This document shows, one piece after another, positions 15,322 through 22,503 of a DNA stretch of 22,503 bases; position 1 is the first letter of the stretch; every line of letters starts with the position of its first letter. Below the pieces are notes generated by a model, which made no database searches, was not told the DNA's origin, and saw only the letters and a list, made by a program, of their open reading frames with translations. The stretch lies in contig DYRC01000026.1 in NCBI GenBank assembly GCA_020718925.1, forward strand, positions 1 to 22,503. Direction: 5' to 3'. Position numbers and translations under genes: made by a program. Origin of the DNA: Desulfonema limicola. GTDB taxonomy: Bacteria > Desulfobacterota > Desulfobacteria > Desulfobacterales > DYRC01.

Positions 15322-16488
15322 TTACCACTCATTGATTCTACCCGAATCTTTTCTATTCATTATCGGCAAAATCACCGTAAAAATACTTCCTTTACCCAAC
15401 TGGGATTCCACTGAAATTTCACCGCCGTAAGCTTCTATCATTTCTTTGGCAGACGCCAGCCCCAGCCCGGTTCCGGTGGGGCGCTCATCAGAGGCGGTCA
15501 GGGGCTTGGTGGTAAAAAACGGATTGAAAATTTTTCCCATCCGCTCTTTGGAAATGCCGTGTCCCGTATCGGAAATTTTGATAAGAATCACGCCGTCTTT
15601 CACGGATGTTGTGATGGATAAAAATTTCTGTTCGGAAGAATACATCGCGTCCGCAGCATTTTTTATCAGGTTTCCGAAGCTTTGGCTGAAATGCGCGTAA
15701 ATGCCGCGATATGCCGGCAAGGGTGATAATATCAACTCGGTTCGGATTTTATGCTTGAAAAACGGATTGGATTTGAGCAGTTCAATCTGATCCCTGATTA
15801 CTTCGTTCAAATCAAGCTCTGTATATTCGGTGCCGCCCTCCCGATACCCGGTGCTGATAATGGTGCTGATGATTTTTTTCATCTGAGCCGCAGCTTTTCT
15901 GAGCCGCATAATGTTGGGATTATCCGGATGCTTGATGGCTAAAAGTTCCGCGCTGCCCATAATCACCTGAAGCGGTGTGTTCAGATTATGAACGATTCCG
16001 GCAGAATATCTTCCGATAGCCGCCAGCTTTTCAGCAAGAAGCAGTTGTTCGGTACGCAGGCTGACCTGCTCGTTCAAGGTATTATTCAACTGCTGTAATT
16101 CATTTTCCAATGCCCTGATCCGCAGAAAGACCCGGACTTTGGCAAGCAGTTCTTCTTCCTGAAACGGTTTGCCGATATAGTCATCCGCGCCGGACGCATA
16201 GCCGTTCAGACGCTCTTTCAATTCGCTTCTGCTGGAGACCATGATAATTTTGACGGTTCTGAACGCTTCGTTTGCCCTGATCTGCCGACAGACTTCATAC
16301 CCGTCAATGCCGGGCATGGTTACATCTAAAAGAATCAGGTCCGGCTTGAACGCATTAAGAATTGTCAACGCGTCTTCTCCGCTTGAAGCGGTTTTCACCT
16401 CATAGTAAGGATCCAGAATATTTCGGATAGCCATCACCACGGATGCTGCATCATCCACAACCAATATTATTTTGCTTTCGGTATTCAT
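15322..16488 (-). CDS. Receiver domain-histidine kinase fusion (soluble)
   Basis: In this 388-residue cytoplasmic protein a receiver comes first: Asp12/Asp13, phospho-acceptor Asp55 in LLDVTMPG, and Lys107. A short coiled coil (about 124-155) leads to a HisKA helix with His167 in AGIVHNLNTPLQ. The HATPase domain has Asn277 in NLIKNAADAM, DTGHG at 307-311 and GTGLGLA at 339-345. There is no TM segment or DNA-binding domain. Such receiver-first kinases usually act as mid-chain relays that respond to another kinase. The ATG is 6 bp behind the EamA transporter stop and has no clear ribosome site, so translation probably depends on the upstream gene. The hybrid kinase at 955-3381 is one possible partner, but that is speculation. 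It converges on the GTPase gene with 13 bp between stops. Confidence 0.9.
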   Translation of the reverse strand: MNTESKIILVVDDAASVVMAIRNILDPYYEVKTASSGEDALTILNAFKPDLILLDVTMPGIDGYEVCRQIRANEAFRTVKIIMVSSRSELKERLNGYASGADDYIGKPFQEEELLAKVRVFLRIRALENELQQLNNTLNEQVSLRTEQLLLAEKLAAIGRYSAGIVHNLNTPLQVIMGSAELLAIKHPDNPNIMRLRKAAAQMKKIISTIISTGYREGGTEYTELDLNEVIRDQIELLKSNPFFKHKIRTELILSPLPAYRGIYAHFSQSFGNLIKNAADAMYSSEQKFLSITTSVKDGVILIKISDTGHGISKERMGKIFNPFFTTKPLTASDERPTGTGLGLASAKEMIEAYGGEISVESQLGKGSIFTVILPIMNRKDSGRINEW

Positions 16489-16494
16489 TATGTT

Positions 16495-17391
16495 TTATTC
16501 CACAGATACGGCTTTGCTATAAGATGCTGCATTCGTAAGATAGACGCCGGTGCTGACAAAAACCGCACCGATTAACAGCGATATGGTAAGCGGTTCGTCA
16601 AGAATCAGAAACGCCAGAATAATCGCGCTGATAGGAACAAAGTTGATAAACAGCCCCGCTTTTGTGGGTCCGATGGCTCTGATTCCCTGATAATACCAGA
16701 TAAATCCGATAGCTGTCCCGAAAATTCCCAGATAAAAAATACTCAGCCAAGCCAAGCCGGAATATTGTCCGATATTGTGCATCATTCCTTCGGACAACGC
16801 CGGGATCATCAATGCGATTGCGCCCACCGCCGATGAATAGGAAACAGAAATCAGCGGAGATAAGCCGGATAAAACAGCCTTGCCAATCAGGGAATATGTT
16901 ACCCAACTGATGGCGGAAGCAAAGATGTATGCCTCTCCGATGCCCAAATGTCCGTTCAGCATATCAAGCGGATTTCCTCTTGAAATAACAATCATCGCGC
17001 CGGATACTGAAATGGCAATTCCTATTGATTTGATAAGTGTTAAGCGTTCCTTGAAAAAATAAGCGGAACACAGCGTAATCAGAATAGGATTGGTGGAAAT
17101 GATCAACGCGGCGCGTCCTGCATCAATCAGTTTCAATCCTTTGAAAAAGAAAACATTATAAGTGAAAATACCGCTCATGCCTAACAAAATAACCGGAATG
17201 ATCTGATTTTTTCTGAGCAGCGGGAGTCTGCCTTCAGTTTTCCATACAATGAAAAGCAGGCATGATGATGCAACGGCAAAGCGCAGAAATGCCGCAGAAA
17301 AAGGACTCATATCCTTTGCCAGAAATCGTCCGGCTACGAAAGTTCCACCCCATAAAAAAGCGGTCAATAAGAGTTTCAGATAAACCAACAC
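16495..17391 (-). CDS. EamA-family (DMT superfamily) transporter
   Basis: The 298-residue protein has about ten hydrophobic helices in two homologous halves (about 1-140 and 150-290), each an EamA domain. Typical blocks are LLTAFLWGGTFVAGRFL near the N-terminus and SAISWVTYSLIGK mid-protein. The family exports small metabolites such as amino acids in other bacteria; the substrate here cannot be read from sequence. The start is GTG at 17391, or TTG at 17388, which sits better behind AGGTG (17394-17398). It is followed 6 bp later by the receiver-kinase gene, an unusual but tight pairing that suggests co-expression. Divergent to the nuclease-like gene at 17534. Confidence 0.85.
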   Translation of the reverse strand: MLVYLKLLLTAFLWGGTFVAGRFLAKDMSPFSAAFLRFAVASSCLLFIVWKTEGRLPLLRKNQIIPVILLGMSGIFTYNVFFFKGLKLIDAGRAALIISTNPILITLCSAYFFKERLTLIKSIGIAISVSGAMIVISRGNPLDMLNGHLGIGEAYIFASAISWVTYSLIGKAVLSGLSPLISVSYSSAVGAIALMIPALSEGMMHNIGQYSGLAWLSIFYLGIFGTAIGFIWYYQGIRAIGPTKAGLFINFVPISAIILAFLILDEPLTISLLIGAVFVSTGVYLTNAASYSKAVSVE

Positions 17392-17429
17392 TTCACCTCA
17401 GCGCATTAAAAATACGATCATGATTTGTT

Positions 17430-17456
17430 ATTATCAAACTTTGAAGACAATGAAAA
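17430..17456 (-). promoter_or_regulatory. Weak promoter candidate for the EamA/kinase pair
   Basis: On the minus strand TTTTCA (17451-17456) and GATAAT (17430-17435, 5 of 6 matches) are 15 bases apart, about 40 bases before the start. The -35 is poor and the spacing short, so this is only a candidate. Confidence 0.2.
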
Positions 17457-17464
17457 GCTTTAGA

Positions 17465-17491
17465 TTGACTTTTAATCAGGACTGGTTTAAT
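17465..17491 (+). promoter_or_regulatory. Extended -10 promoter candidate for the nuclease-like gene
   Basis: TTGACT (17465-17470), a 15-base spacer and TTTAAT (17486-17491) preceded by TGG, an extended -10 element. The short spacer is offset by the TG motif. It lies 43 bases before the ATG at 17534, with GGAAAAAGG-type purines as ribosome site. Confidence 0.4.
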
Positions 17492-17533
17492 TTTCAGCAT
17501 CATAGATATTTTTAAGAGGAAAAAGGTGTATCC

Positions 17534-18187
17534 ATGACAAATAATATCATATATGCCAAAGACATCACGCTGTATGATCTGGAAAAAAAATTTCATCTTC
17601 ATCTGAATGAGGATGAACGGTTTTTCCATGAATGGCAGACTGATTCTCCGGCACTTACAGCGGAAGAAAAAATATTTCTCGATCTGGTCAGAGCGGGCTA
17701 TATGAATCTGATCAAGTATCCGGGTATGCTTGAAAATGCTGTTCAGCTTACTGTTCTGTCTCCGCTTCTTCATCTGGCAAATCTCCTGCTGGCGCCGTTT
17801 CATATAAAAACAGAAACCTCGGTCAGAGTTACAAATACGGATGAGGATATCACCGTCGAAGGCAGAATTGATATTCTGATATTGGAACAGAGTTTCTGGG
17901 TACTTGTCATCGAATCAAAACGTGCCGAGCTTTCGGTCAGGGCAGGGCTTGCACAGATTCTGGCTTATATGTTAGCCAGTCCGCTGCCCGGCAAACCATG
18001 TTACGGTCTGATAACCAACGGCGGCAGTTATGTATTTCTCAAACTTCTTATAACCGAGCCGCCTGAATACGGTGTATCACGCGTTTTTGATCTGATGAAT
18101 CCGGGTAATGATCTGTATCATGTATTAGCTATTCTGAAAAAAATCAGATTATTAGCTTTGAATTCACTCCGAACAGAACCGGCATAA
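17534..18187 (+). CDS. Stand-alone HsdR-N-like PD-(D/E)XK nuclease-fold protein
   Basis: This 217-residue protein resembles the N-terminal nuclease domain of type I restriction subunit R. Glu67 lies in an upstream helix (LENAVQLTVLSPLL). Asp113 in EGRIDIL, Glu127 and Lys129 in VIESKR form the D...ExK site. Gln141 and Tyr144 in AQILAYM match the Q-x-x-x-Y helix of that clade. The helicase and target-recognition parts are absent, and no methylase or HsdS gene lies in the window. Free-standing proteins of this type are known in several phyla, but their role is not settled. All catalytic residues are present, so DNA cleavage is plausible. It has its own promoter candidate and ends 49 bp before panC. 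Confidence 0.75.
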   Translation: MTNNIIYAKDITLYDLEKKFHLHLNEDERFFHEWQTDSPALTAEEKIFLDLVRAGYMNLIKYPGMLENAVQLTVLSPLLHLANLLLAPFHIKTETSVRVTNTDEDITVEGRIDILILEQSFWVLVIESKRAELSVRAGLAQILAYMLASPLPGKPCYGLITNGGSYVFLKLLITEPPEYGVSRVFDLMNPGNDLYHVLAILKKIRLLALNSLRTEPA

Positions 18188-18196
18188 ATCGCTGCT

Positions 18197-18209
18197 GAAC
18201 ATGATGTTC
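18197..18209. promoter_or_regulatory. Operator-like palindrome upstream of panC-higBA
   Basis: GAACATGATGTTC is a perfect 6-bp inverted repeat about a single G, 27 bases before the panC ATG. A weak promoter (TTGAAT at 18158, CATAAA at 18183, 19-base spacer) would place it near the transcript start. HigA-type antitoxins bind palindromes upstream of their operons, so this could be such a site. That link is inferred. Confidence 0.35.
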
Positions 18210-18236
18210 TCAGAATTTGAAAGATAGGAAAAGGCT

Positions 18237-19100
18237 ATGAAAATCATCAATACTGTCAGAGAAATGCAGAATCACTCTGATTTTTCCAGAATGCGGGAGC
18301 GGAGTATCGCGCTTGTTCCTACAATGGGCTTTCTGCATGAGGGGCATTTATCGCTGATGAAAGACGGCAAAAAGCGGGCAAATGAGGTAGTTGTCAGCAT
18401 TTTTGTCAATCCCACGCAATTCGGTCCAGGAGAAGATTTCACGTCATATCCTAGGAATTTGGACAGAGACCTTGCGCTGTGCCAAGACGCGGGCGCAGAC
18501 GTGGTGTTCACGCCCAAAGATACGGAGCTTTACCAAAGCGCGTATCAGACGTATATCAATCTGACAAAGCTGCCGAATCATCTCTGCGGTATTTCGCGCC
18601 CCACGCATTTCAAGGGCGTGGCAACGGTTGTCAGCAAGCTGTTCAATATTGTCAAGCCGCATATTGCCATATTCGGGCAGAAAGATTATCAGCAATTGCT
18701 TGTCATTCGCCAGATGGTCTGCGATCTGAATTTTGACATTGAAATTATCGGCGCGCCGATTGTCAGAGAAGCGGATGGGCTTGCGATGAGTTCGAGAAAT
18801 ACTTATCTGACTCCCGAACAGCGAAAGCAGGCGTTGTGTCTTTACAATTCATTGAACAAGGCGCAGGAGCTTGTCAATTCCGGTGTTATTGAGACCGCAA
18901 AAATTATTGATGCGGCTAAAGACATTATCAGTTCTCAGCCCGAAGCCATGATTGATTATATCAGAATTTGCGACCCGGATACGCTTGAAGATGTTCAGAT
19001 TCTTGATAAACCTGTCCGCATGGTGCTTGCGGTTAAAATCGGAAAAACGCGGTTGATTGATAATATGATGTTGACGATTGAATCTCTTAATAAGCTGTAA
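18237..19100 (+). CDS. panC: Pantothenate synthetase PanC
   Basis: PanC joins pantoate and beta-alanine with ATP in the cytoplasm, the last step of pantothenate (vitamin B5, CoA precursor) synthesis. The 287-residue length is normal. Signature blocks are all present: PTMGFLHEGHLSLM (28-41, with the nucleotide-binding HEGH at 34-37), FVNPTQFGPGEDF (56-68), FGQKDYQQ (146-153) and GLAMSSRN (181-188), the KMSKS-like loop. AGGAAAAGG precedes the ATG. No panB or panD is nearby. The HigB-like toxin starts 2 bp after its stop, so the two are probably co-transcribed. Confidence 0.97.
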   Translation: MKIINTVREMQNHSDFSRMRERSIALVPTMGFLHEGHLSLMKDGKKRANEVVVSIFVNPTQFGPGEDFTSYPRNLDRDLALCQDAGADVVFTPKDTELYQSAYQTYINLTKLPNHLCGISRPTHFKGVATVVSKLFNIVKPHIAIFGQKDYQQLLVIRQMVCDLNFDIEIIGAPIVREADGLAMSSRNTYLTPEQRKQALCLYNSLNKAQELVNSGVIETAKIIDAAKDIISSQPEAMIDYIRICDPDTLEDVQILDKPVRMVLAVKIGKTRLIDNMMLTIESLNKL

Positions 19101-19102
19101 TT

Positions 19103-19432
19103 ATGACATGGGAAATTCACTTTTACAATGAAGCCTTGCAGAAAGAAATTATGAATCTTCCTGTCGGGCTTCAGGCACGTTACATTCATCTGACACAACG
19201 CATGATAAAATACGGATCCGATCTCGGAATGCCTCATACCCGTGCAATAGGTGACGGATTGTTTGAATTGCGTTTGAAATCCAAAGAAGGCATATCTCGC
19301 ATATTCTACTGTACGTTAGCAAATTATAAAATTTTGATGTTGCACACATTTATCAAAAAATCACAGAAGACGCCTCTGAGAGAACTTAAAATTGCCCATC
19401 TCAGAATGCAGGAGGTGAAAAAACAATGCTGA
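19103..19432 (+). CDS. higB: HigB/Gp49-type toxin of a toxin-antitoxin pair
   Basis: This 109-residue basic protein has the RelE/HigB (phage Gp49-like, DUF891) pattern: an N-terminal EIHFYNEALQKEI strand and helix, FELRLKSKEGISRIFY, the MLHTFIKKSQKTP block and a C-terminal ELKIAHLRMQ helix. Family members cut mRNA in the ribosome. No ribosome site is seen before the ATG, which lies 2 bp behind panC, so translation probably depends on ribosomes leaving panC. The antitoxin gene overlaps it by 7 bp. The toxin-first order is characteristic of HigBA. Confidence 0.85.
   Translation: MTWEIHFYNEALQKEIMNLPVGLQARYIHLTQRMIKYGSDLGMPHTRAIGDGLFELRLKSKEGISRIFYCTLANYKILMLHTFIKKSQKTPLRELKIAHLRMQEVKKQC
19410..19418 (+). 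promoter_or_regulatory. Consensus Shine-Dalgarno for the antitoxin
   Basis: AGGAGGTGA, a full-length match to the 16S tail, lies seven bases before the HigA-like ATG at 19426 and inside the toxin gene. The toxin itself has no comparable site. This imbalance would favour excess antitoxin. Confidence 0.75.
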
Positions 19433-19716
19433 CTTATGATGAAATGATTAAAAAAATGCTGGAAAATCAGGCTGTAAGAGCTGAATATGAGGATTTGAAG
19501 CCGGAATTTGTATTACTTGATGAATTACTCAAGGCTCGTCATCAGGCAGGGCTTACTCAGGAAGAAGTTGCAAAACGCATGGGAATGAAAACACACAGTG
19601 TATCAAGGCTGGAGGCAGGAATCACAGATCGGAAGAGTTCTTTGTCTGTGGCTGTTTTACAGAAATATGCGAATGCTGTTAATTGCAGTTTGGAAATCAG
19701 ACTGATTCCTCGTTGA
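19426..19716 (+). CDS. higA: HigA-type XRE antitoxin
   Basis: This 96-residue protein carries a helix-turn-helix of the XRE family (about 44-70, GLTQEEVAKRMGMKTHSVSR followed by LEAG). An N-terminal helical arm (1-40) probably binds the toxin. HigA proteins neutralise HigB and repress their own operon. The ATG overlaps the end of the toxin gene by 7 bp and follows an ideal ribosome site. The palindrome at 18197-18209 is the best operator candidate, although it lies upstream of panC. Confidence 0.85.
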   Translation: MLTYDEMIKKMLENQAVRAEYEDLKPEFVLLDELLKARHQAGLTQEEVAKRMGMKTHSVSRLEAGITDRKSSLSVAVLQKYANAVNCSLEIRLIPR

Positions 19717-19790
19717 TAAGATGTTGTTTTTACGAATATATGCTGAAAAAGCAGTGAGAAGAGAAGTTAAATACTTGAAAGGAAAAATTT

Positions 19791-21005
19791 ATGCCAACAG
19801 CAAAAGAATTTATCGAAAGTGTAAACCAGCGGCGAATGCCCATTTTGCTCACAATCCTGCTCATTGTCGGCGGAATTTACTTTGCGCCGATCTTGCAGCC
19901 TATGGCAACTGTCGGGCATGGGGAGATCGGCGTCAGAATCAACCGGCTCACCGGAAAGCTGACGGAATTTCATAAAGGCGGGGTTCTGCTCATTCCGGGT
20001 GTGCATCATCTGCGCCGCTTCAATCTGCATGATCAGATATATCGCCCGGTCCGGAGTTCCAAAGCCAAAGGTGAAGCCCCGTTTCAATCGGTTGAAGGCT
20101 TATCTATCGGCGTTGATCTGACTATCCGCTACGCACTTGATCCGTCAAAAGTAACCACCACCGCAATGAATCTGCCGGAGGATATTAACGGCAAAGTTGT
20201 AGAGCCGCTGGTTGAGGGTATCATATACAAAATATTGGCAAAACATACGGTGCGCGAAATTTTTTCCACTCAGCGCGATGTGATTCAGAAGAATATTGAA
20301 ACTGACTTAAAACCTCTGCTTGCATCTGACGGCATATCGCTTAAAGCCGTATTCATGGGCAATGTGGATTTGCCGGAAGAATACAGAGCCGGCATGGACA
20401 GTCTGCTTGCCGAAGAACTCAATGCTGAAAAAATGCGCTATACCCTTGAACTTAAAGAAAAAGAAGTAAAACAGAAGGGACTTGAGGCGGATGCGGAGAA
20501 GCTCAAGCGCGAAAAAGCCGCCGAAGCTGCCGGAAATGAGGAAATCATTGCTGCCAAAGCCAAATCCGAAGCTATGAAGCATATTATTCCGTTCAAGCAG
20601 AAACAGATTGAGCAGCGCAAACTTGAGGCGGAAGCAGATAAAGCCTCCCGCATGAAAACTGCCGAAGGCGAAGCCGAAGCCCGCCGGATTTCAGCAGCCG
20701 GTGAAGCAGATTCACGGCGCAAGCTGGCGGAAGCTGAAGCATACCGGGTAGAAGTTGTCGGAAAAGCCTCCAGCGAACAATTAGCCCGCGACAGCGCGTT
20801 GATTACCCAAAATCCGCTACTGATTCAGAAAACTCTGGCAGATAAGCTTTCAGACAAGATTTCGGTGATTATTGCGCCGCCGCCCGAATCCGGCGGATTT
20901 ATTGCTGCCGGAATATTAGGCACTGCGATGCCACAGGCAAAGACGCCTCCGAAAGCAGGCGCGGATTCAACCGGAAATACTCCTGAAGCCCGAAAGACAG
21001 AATAA
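19791..21005 (+). CDS. SPFH/Band 7 (prohibitin-like) membrane protein with long coiled coil
   Basis: This 404-residue protein has a TM helix at about 16-38 (MPILLTILLIVGGIYFAPIL), then an SPFH domain (about 40-205) with the GEIGVRINRLTGKL and GGVLLIPGVH strands usual at the start of prohibitin-like domains. Residues about 205-345 form a coiled coil with runs of Ala, Glu and Lys (EAEARRISAAGEADSRRKLA). The tail is Pro/Gly/Ala-rich. Such proteins form ring-like membrane assemblies that often control proteases. It differs from FloA and belongs to another SPFH branch. AAAGGA precedes the ATG. The SH3-domain gene starts 3 bp after its stop. No NfeD or FtsH gene is adjacent. Confidence 0.85.
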   Translation: MPTAKEFIESVNQRRMPILLTILLIVGGIYFAPILQPMATVGHGEIGVRINRLTGKLTEFHKGGVLLIPGVHHLRRFNLHDQIYRPVRSSKAKGEAPFQSVEGLSIGVDLTIRYALDPSKVTTTAMNLPEDINGKVVEPLVEGIIYKILAKHTVREIFSTQRDVIQKNIETDLKPLLASDGISLKAVFMGNVDLPEEYRAGMDSLLAEELNAEKMRYTLELKEKEVKQKGLEADAEKLKREKAAEAAGNEEIIAAKAKSEAMKHIIPFKQKQIEQRKLEAEADKASRMKTAEGEAEARRISAAGEADSRRKLAEAEAYRVEVVGKASSEQLARDSALITQNPLLIQKTLADKLSDKISVIIAPPPESGGFIAAGILGTAMPQAKTPPKAGADSTGNTPEARKTE

Positions 21006-21008
21006 ACC

Positions 21009-22433
21009 ATGATTGCTATTCTTATTGCCGCCGCGATTGTTGTTCAGGAACCGGCAGCCCTGCGAACCGCCCCGCGTGAAAATGCCTTGCAGCAGACTAT
21101 TTTATATCAGGGCGATGCGCTGGAAGTGCGCGGTCAGCGTTTGGGCTATTTACAGGTCTATGATCACCGCCGGGAGCGCTCAGGATATATCCGCACATCT
21201 TATGTCCGCACCTATTCGCTTGAACCATCTACTGCCCCGGAATTGCTATCAATTATCCGATTTCTGCGCGATACGCCGGGGGCTGAGGCTTTGGGAATCG
21301 GCTATGCGGCATTATTTCTCAAAGCTGCGGATGCTTCGGCGATTAATGCGGAGATTTTCGATTTACTCGGCGGATTTGCGGATCGGCTTGCCAAACGTGC
21401 GTCTGCCCGAAAAGGACGTCCCGGAGATGAAATCATTGCCTCGCATCTTGATGTGGCTGCCGGATATGGCGTTATTTTTCAGAGTTTTGACCGTCAGAAT
21501 CAGATTCAGATTTGCTATGAGGGCGAGGCATTCCGGCGGGTTTTGGCATTGCCGTCAGATGCGGAACAACGCGCCCGTGCGGCTTTGGCATTAAGCAAAT
21601 ATGAATGTTCTGACCCCAATCTGAGTCCGGTTCAGAAACACAGCCTTGATCTGTGGCGTTCTGATGTGCTGGATAAAGTTGATTTGTCAAAACTTCCGGC
21701 ATTTATTGCCAACCGTATCCGAATCCGCCGTGCCGGAGTGTGGGCTGGATTGGCGTTTCAAAAAGCAAGACAGAAAGAATCCGGGCAGATGGCGGCAGAT
21801 CGGGCTATTCAGGAACTGTCCGGAGTTGATAAGGCTGAACTTGCAGATGAAGATAACAAATCTTATACCGAAGCTGCGATACGGGCAAGCGCGTCCAGAT
21901 GGGCGGCGGGGGAAGTGCAGAGTGCAAAATGCAAAATGCAACATGGGGAATGTAAGAAAGGTTCTCTGATGATTGTTACTGCTTCCGGCAAGCCCGGCGA
22001 AACCTGCGTCAAGCTGACAGATGCCCATAAAAGTGTTTTAACAGAACGCTGTACTTACGGAATTGTCTGGACAAACTCATTCAGCGTTTCTGCGAATAAT
22101 ACTGCGGCGGCAATTGCCGTGCAAACACTGGATACATGGCGGGAATTGTGGGTGTTTCATAAAATTGACGGACAATGGAAAGCCGATGTGATTCCGCCGA
22201 ATATCAACGAACCTGATTTGGGATATATTGAGTTTGCCGGATGGACTCCTGACAGCACGCGGATTCTGGCAGCGCGTGAGGCGTGGATCAATGGTAAGTT
22301 CAGAAAGAGTTTTGAGATCATTCGCTTGGATACGCTGGATGTGGAAAAACAGGCAGAAAGCCCTACGTCTCTGACGCCGTTTCATCGCTGGCAAGACCCC
22401 GAATGGAAACGTCAGACGCTTATCCTCAGATAG
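21009..22433 (+). CDS. SH3-domain protein with WD/propeller-like C-terminus, family unknown
   Basis: The 474-residue protein begins with a very short hydrophobic stretch (MIAILIAAAIVV) and then a bacterial SH3-like domain (about 15-70: LRTAPRENALQQ, GDALEVRGQRLGYLQV, SGYIRTSYVRTY). Residues 75-310 are helical. The last 150 residues are beta-rich with blocks such as TPDSTRILAAREAW and FEIIRLDTLDV that resemble propeller blades. It was probably exported, but the signal is short for a secreted protein. The start must be at or after 21009, because the stop of the SPFH gene is in the same frame 6 bases upstream. There is no clear ribosome site, so it is likely translated by coupling. Residues about 302-317 (QSAKCKMQHGECKK) come from a DNA repeat. 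Confidence 0.65.
   Translation: MIAILIAAAIVVQEPAALRTAPRENALQQTILYQGDALEVRGQRLGYLQVYDHRRERSGYIRTSYVRTYSLEPSTAPELLSIIRFLRDTPGAEALGIGYAALFLKAADASAINAEIFDLLGGFADRLAKRASARKGRPGDEIIASHLDVAAGYGVIFQSFDRQNQIQICYEGEAFRRVLALPSDAEQRARAALALSKYECSDPNLSPVQKHSLDLWRSDVLDKVDLSKLPAFIANRIRIRRAGVWAGLAFQKARQKESGQMAADRAIQELSGVDKAELADEDNKSYTEAAIRASASRWAAGEVQSAKCKMQHGECKKGSLMIVTASGKPGETCVKLTDAHKSVLTERCTYGIVWTNSFSVSANNTAAAIAVQTLDTWRELWVFHKIDGQWKADVIPPNINEPDLGYIEFAGWTPDSTRILAAREAWINGKFRKSFEIIRLDTLDVEKQAESPTSLTPFHRWQDPEWKRQTLILR
21913..21953. repeat. AATGCAA-type repeat inside the SH3-protein gene
   Basis: AGTGCAGAGTGCAAAATGCAA followed by AATGCAACATGGGGAATG is built on an (A/G)(A/T)GCA(A/G)A heptamer, a type of repeat seen dispersed in various genomes. 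It encodes an atypical Cys/Lys-rich stretch in an otherwise Cys-poor region, and keeps the frame. Confidence 0.65.
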
Positions 22434-22503
22434 CACAATCTGATCTATCAAAGCTGAAAAACAATCATCCCCTGTATCACAATCTGTTTTAACCCGAATA
22501 TAA

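Noticed and set aside
17393..17803. Minus-strand open frame of 136 codons across the 17392-17533 promoter region
   Set aside because: It overlaps the start of the nuclease-like gene antisense, is Lys/Phe-rich with no motif, and would block both divergent promoters.
19721..19975. Plus-strand frame of 84 codons starting just after the antitoxin
   Set aside because: It runs into the SPFH gene in another frame, has a low-complexity basic product, and the SPFH protein is clear.
22434..22503. Final 70 bases after the SH3-domain gene
   Set aside because: No open frame, hairpin with U-tract or promoter pair strong enough to report was seen.

Overview
This window looks like the chromosome of a Gram-negative bacterium, most plausibly a Desulfobacterota (Desulfonema/Desulfobacterales-like) member. 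The evidence is a lipoprotein with an LpoA-like layout, a periplasmic DUF4124 protein, many two-component and SPFH genes, mid-range G+C, and GC-rich 'CCCCTCCCCTGAAAGGAG' palindromes lodged in frame inside genes. The lineage is an inference from style, not from a marker gene. No rRNA, tRNA, CRISPR array, transposase or origin was seen, and no gene-free stretch exceeds 300 bases.

Region 1 (1-5311, minus strand): three genes read leftward. These are an LpoA-like lipoprotein (TPR plus periplasmic binding fold), a membrane hybrid histidine kinase with tandem Cache sensor domains, and a secreted SGNH-hydrolase-like protein cut off by the left edge. The divergent gap 5312-5454 carries promoters both ways. 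The rightward one is a strong sigma70-type promoter with a palindrome across its -10 box.

Region 2 (5455-15308, plus strand): after a periplasmic DUF4124/coiled-coil gene and a hairpin come nine closely packed genes with gaps of at most 21 bp or overlaps of 8 bp. They are ATPase 1, TOPRIM 1, ATPase 2, TOPRIM 2, an NfeD-like protein, flotillin FloA, a small membrane protein, a four-TM protein with two orphan acyl-AMP-ligase C-terminal-type modules, and a large dynamin-like GTPase. Two OLD-like ATPase/TOPRIM nuclease pairs in series, fused by layout to a membrane-raft and membrane-remodelling set, is the most unusual thing here. An anti-phage or membrane-surveillance role is a reasonable but untested inference. 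Part of this block (about 6.2-8.4 kb) is clearly AT-richer than the GTPase gene.

Region 3 (15322-17391, minus): a response-regulator/histidine-kinase fusion lies directly behind an EamA-type exporter. Region 4 (17534-19716, plus): a stand-alone HsdR-N-like PD-(D/E)XK nuclease, then panC (pantothenate synthetase), with a HigB/HigA-type toxin-antitoxin pair 2 bp behind it. Region 5 (19791-22433, plus): a second SPFH/Band 7 protein with a long coiled coil, followed 3 bp later in the same frame by an SH3-domain protein.

A second theme is repeats inside genes. Five genes carry low-complexity or palindromic repeats whose lengths keep the reading frame open, apparently in surface loops or linkers.
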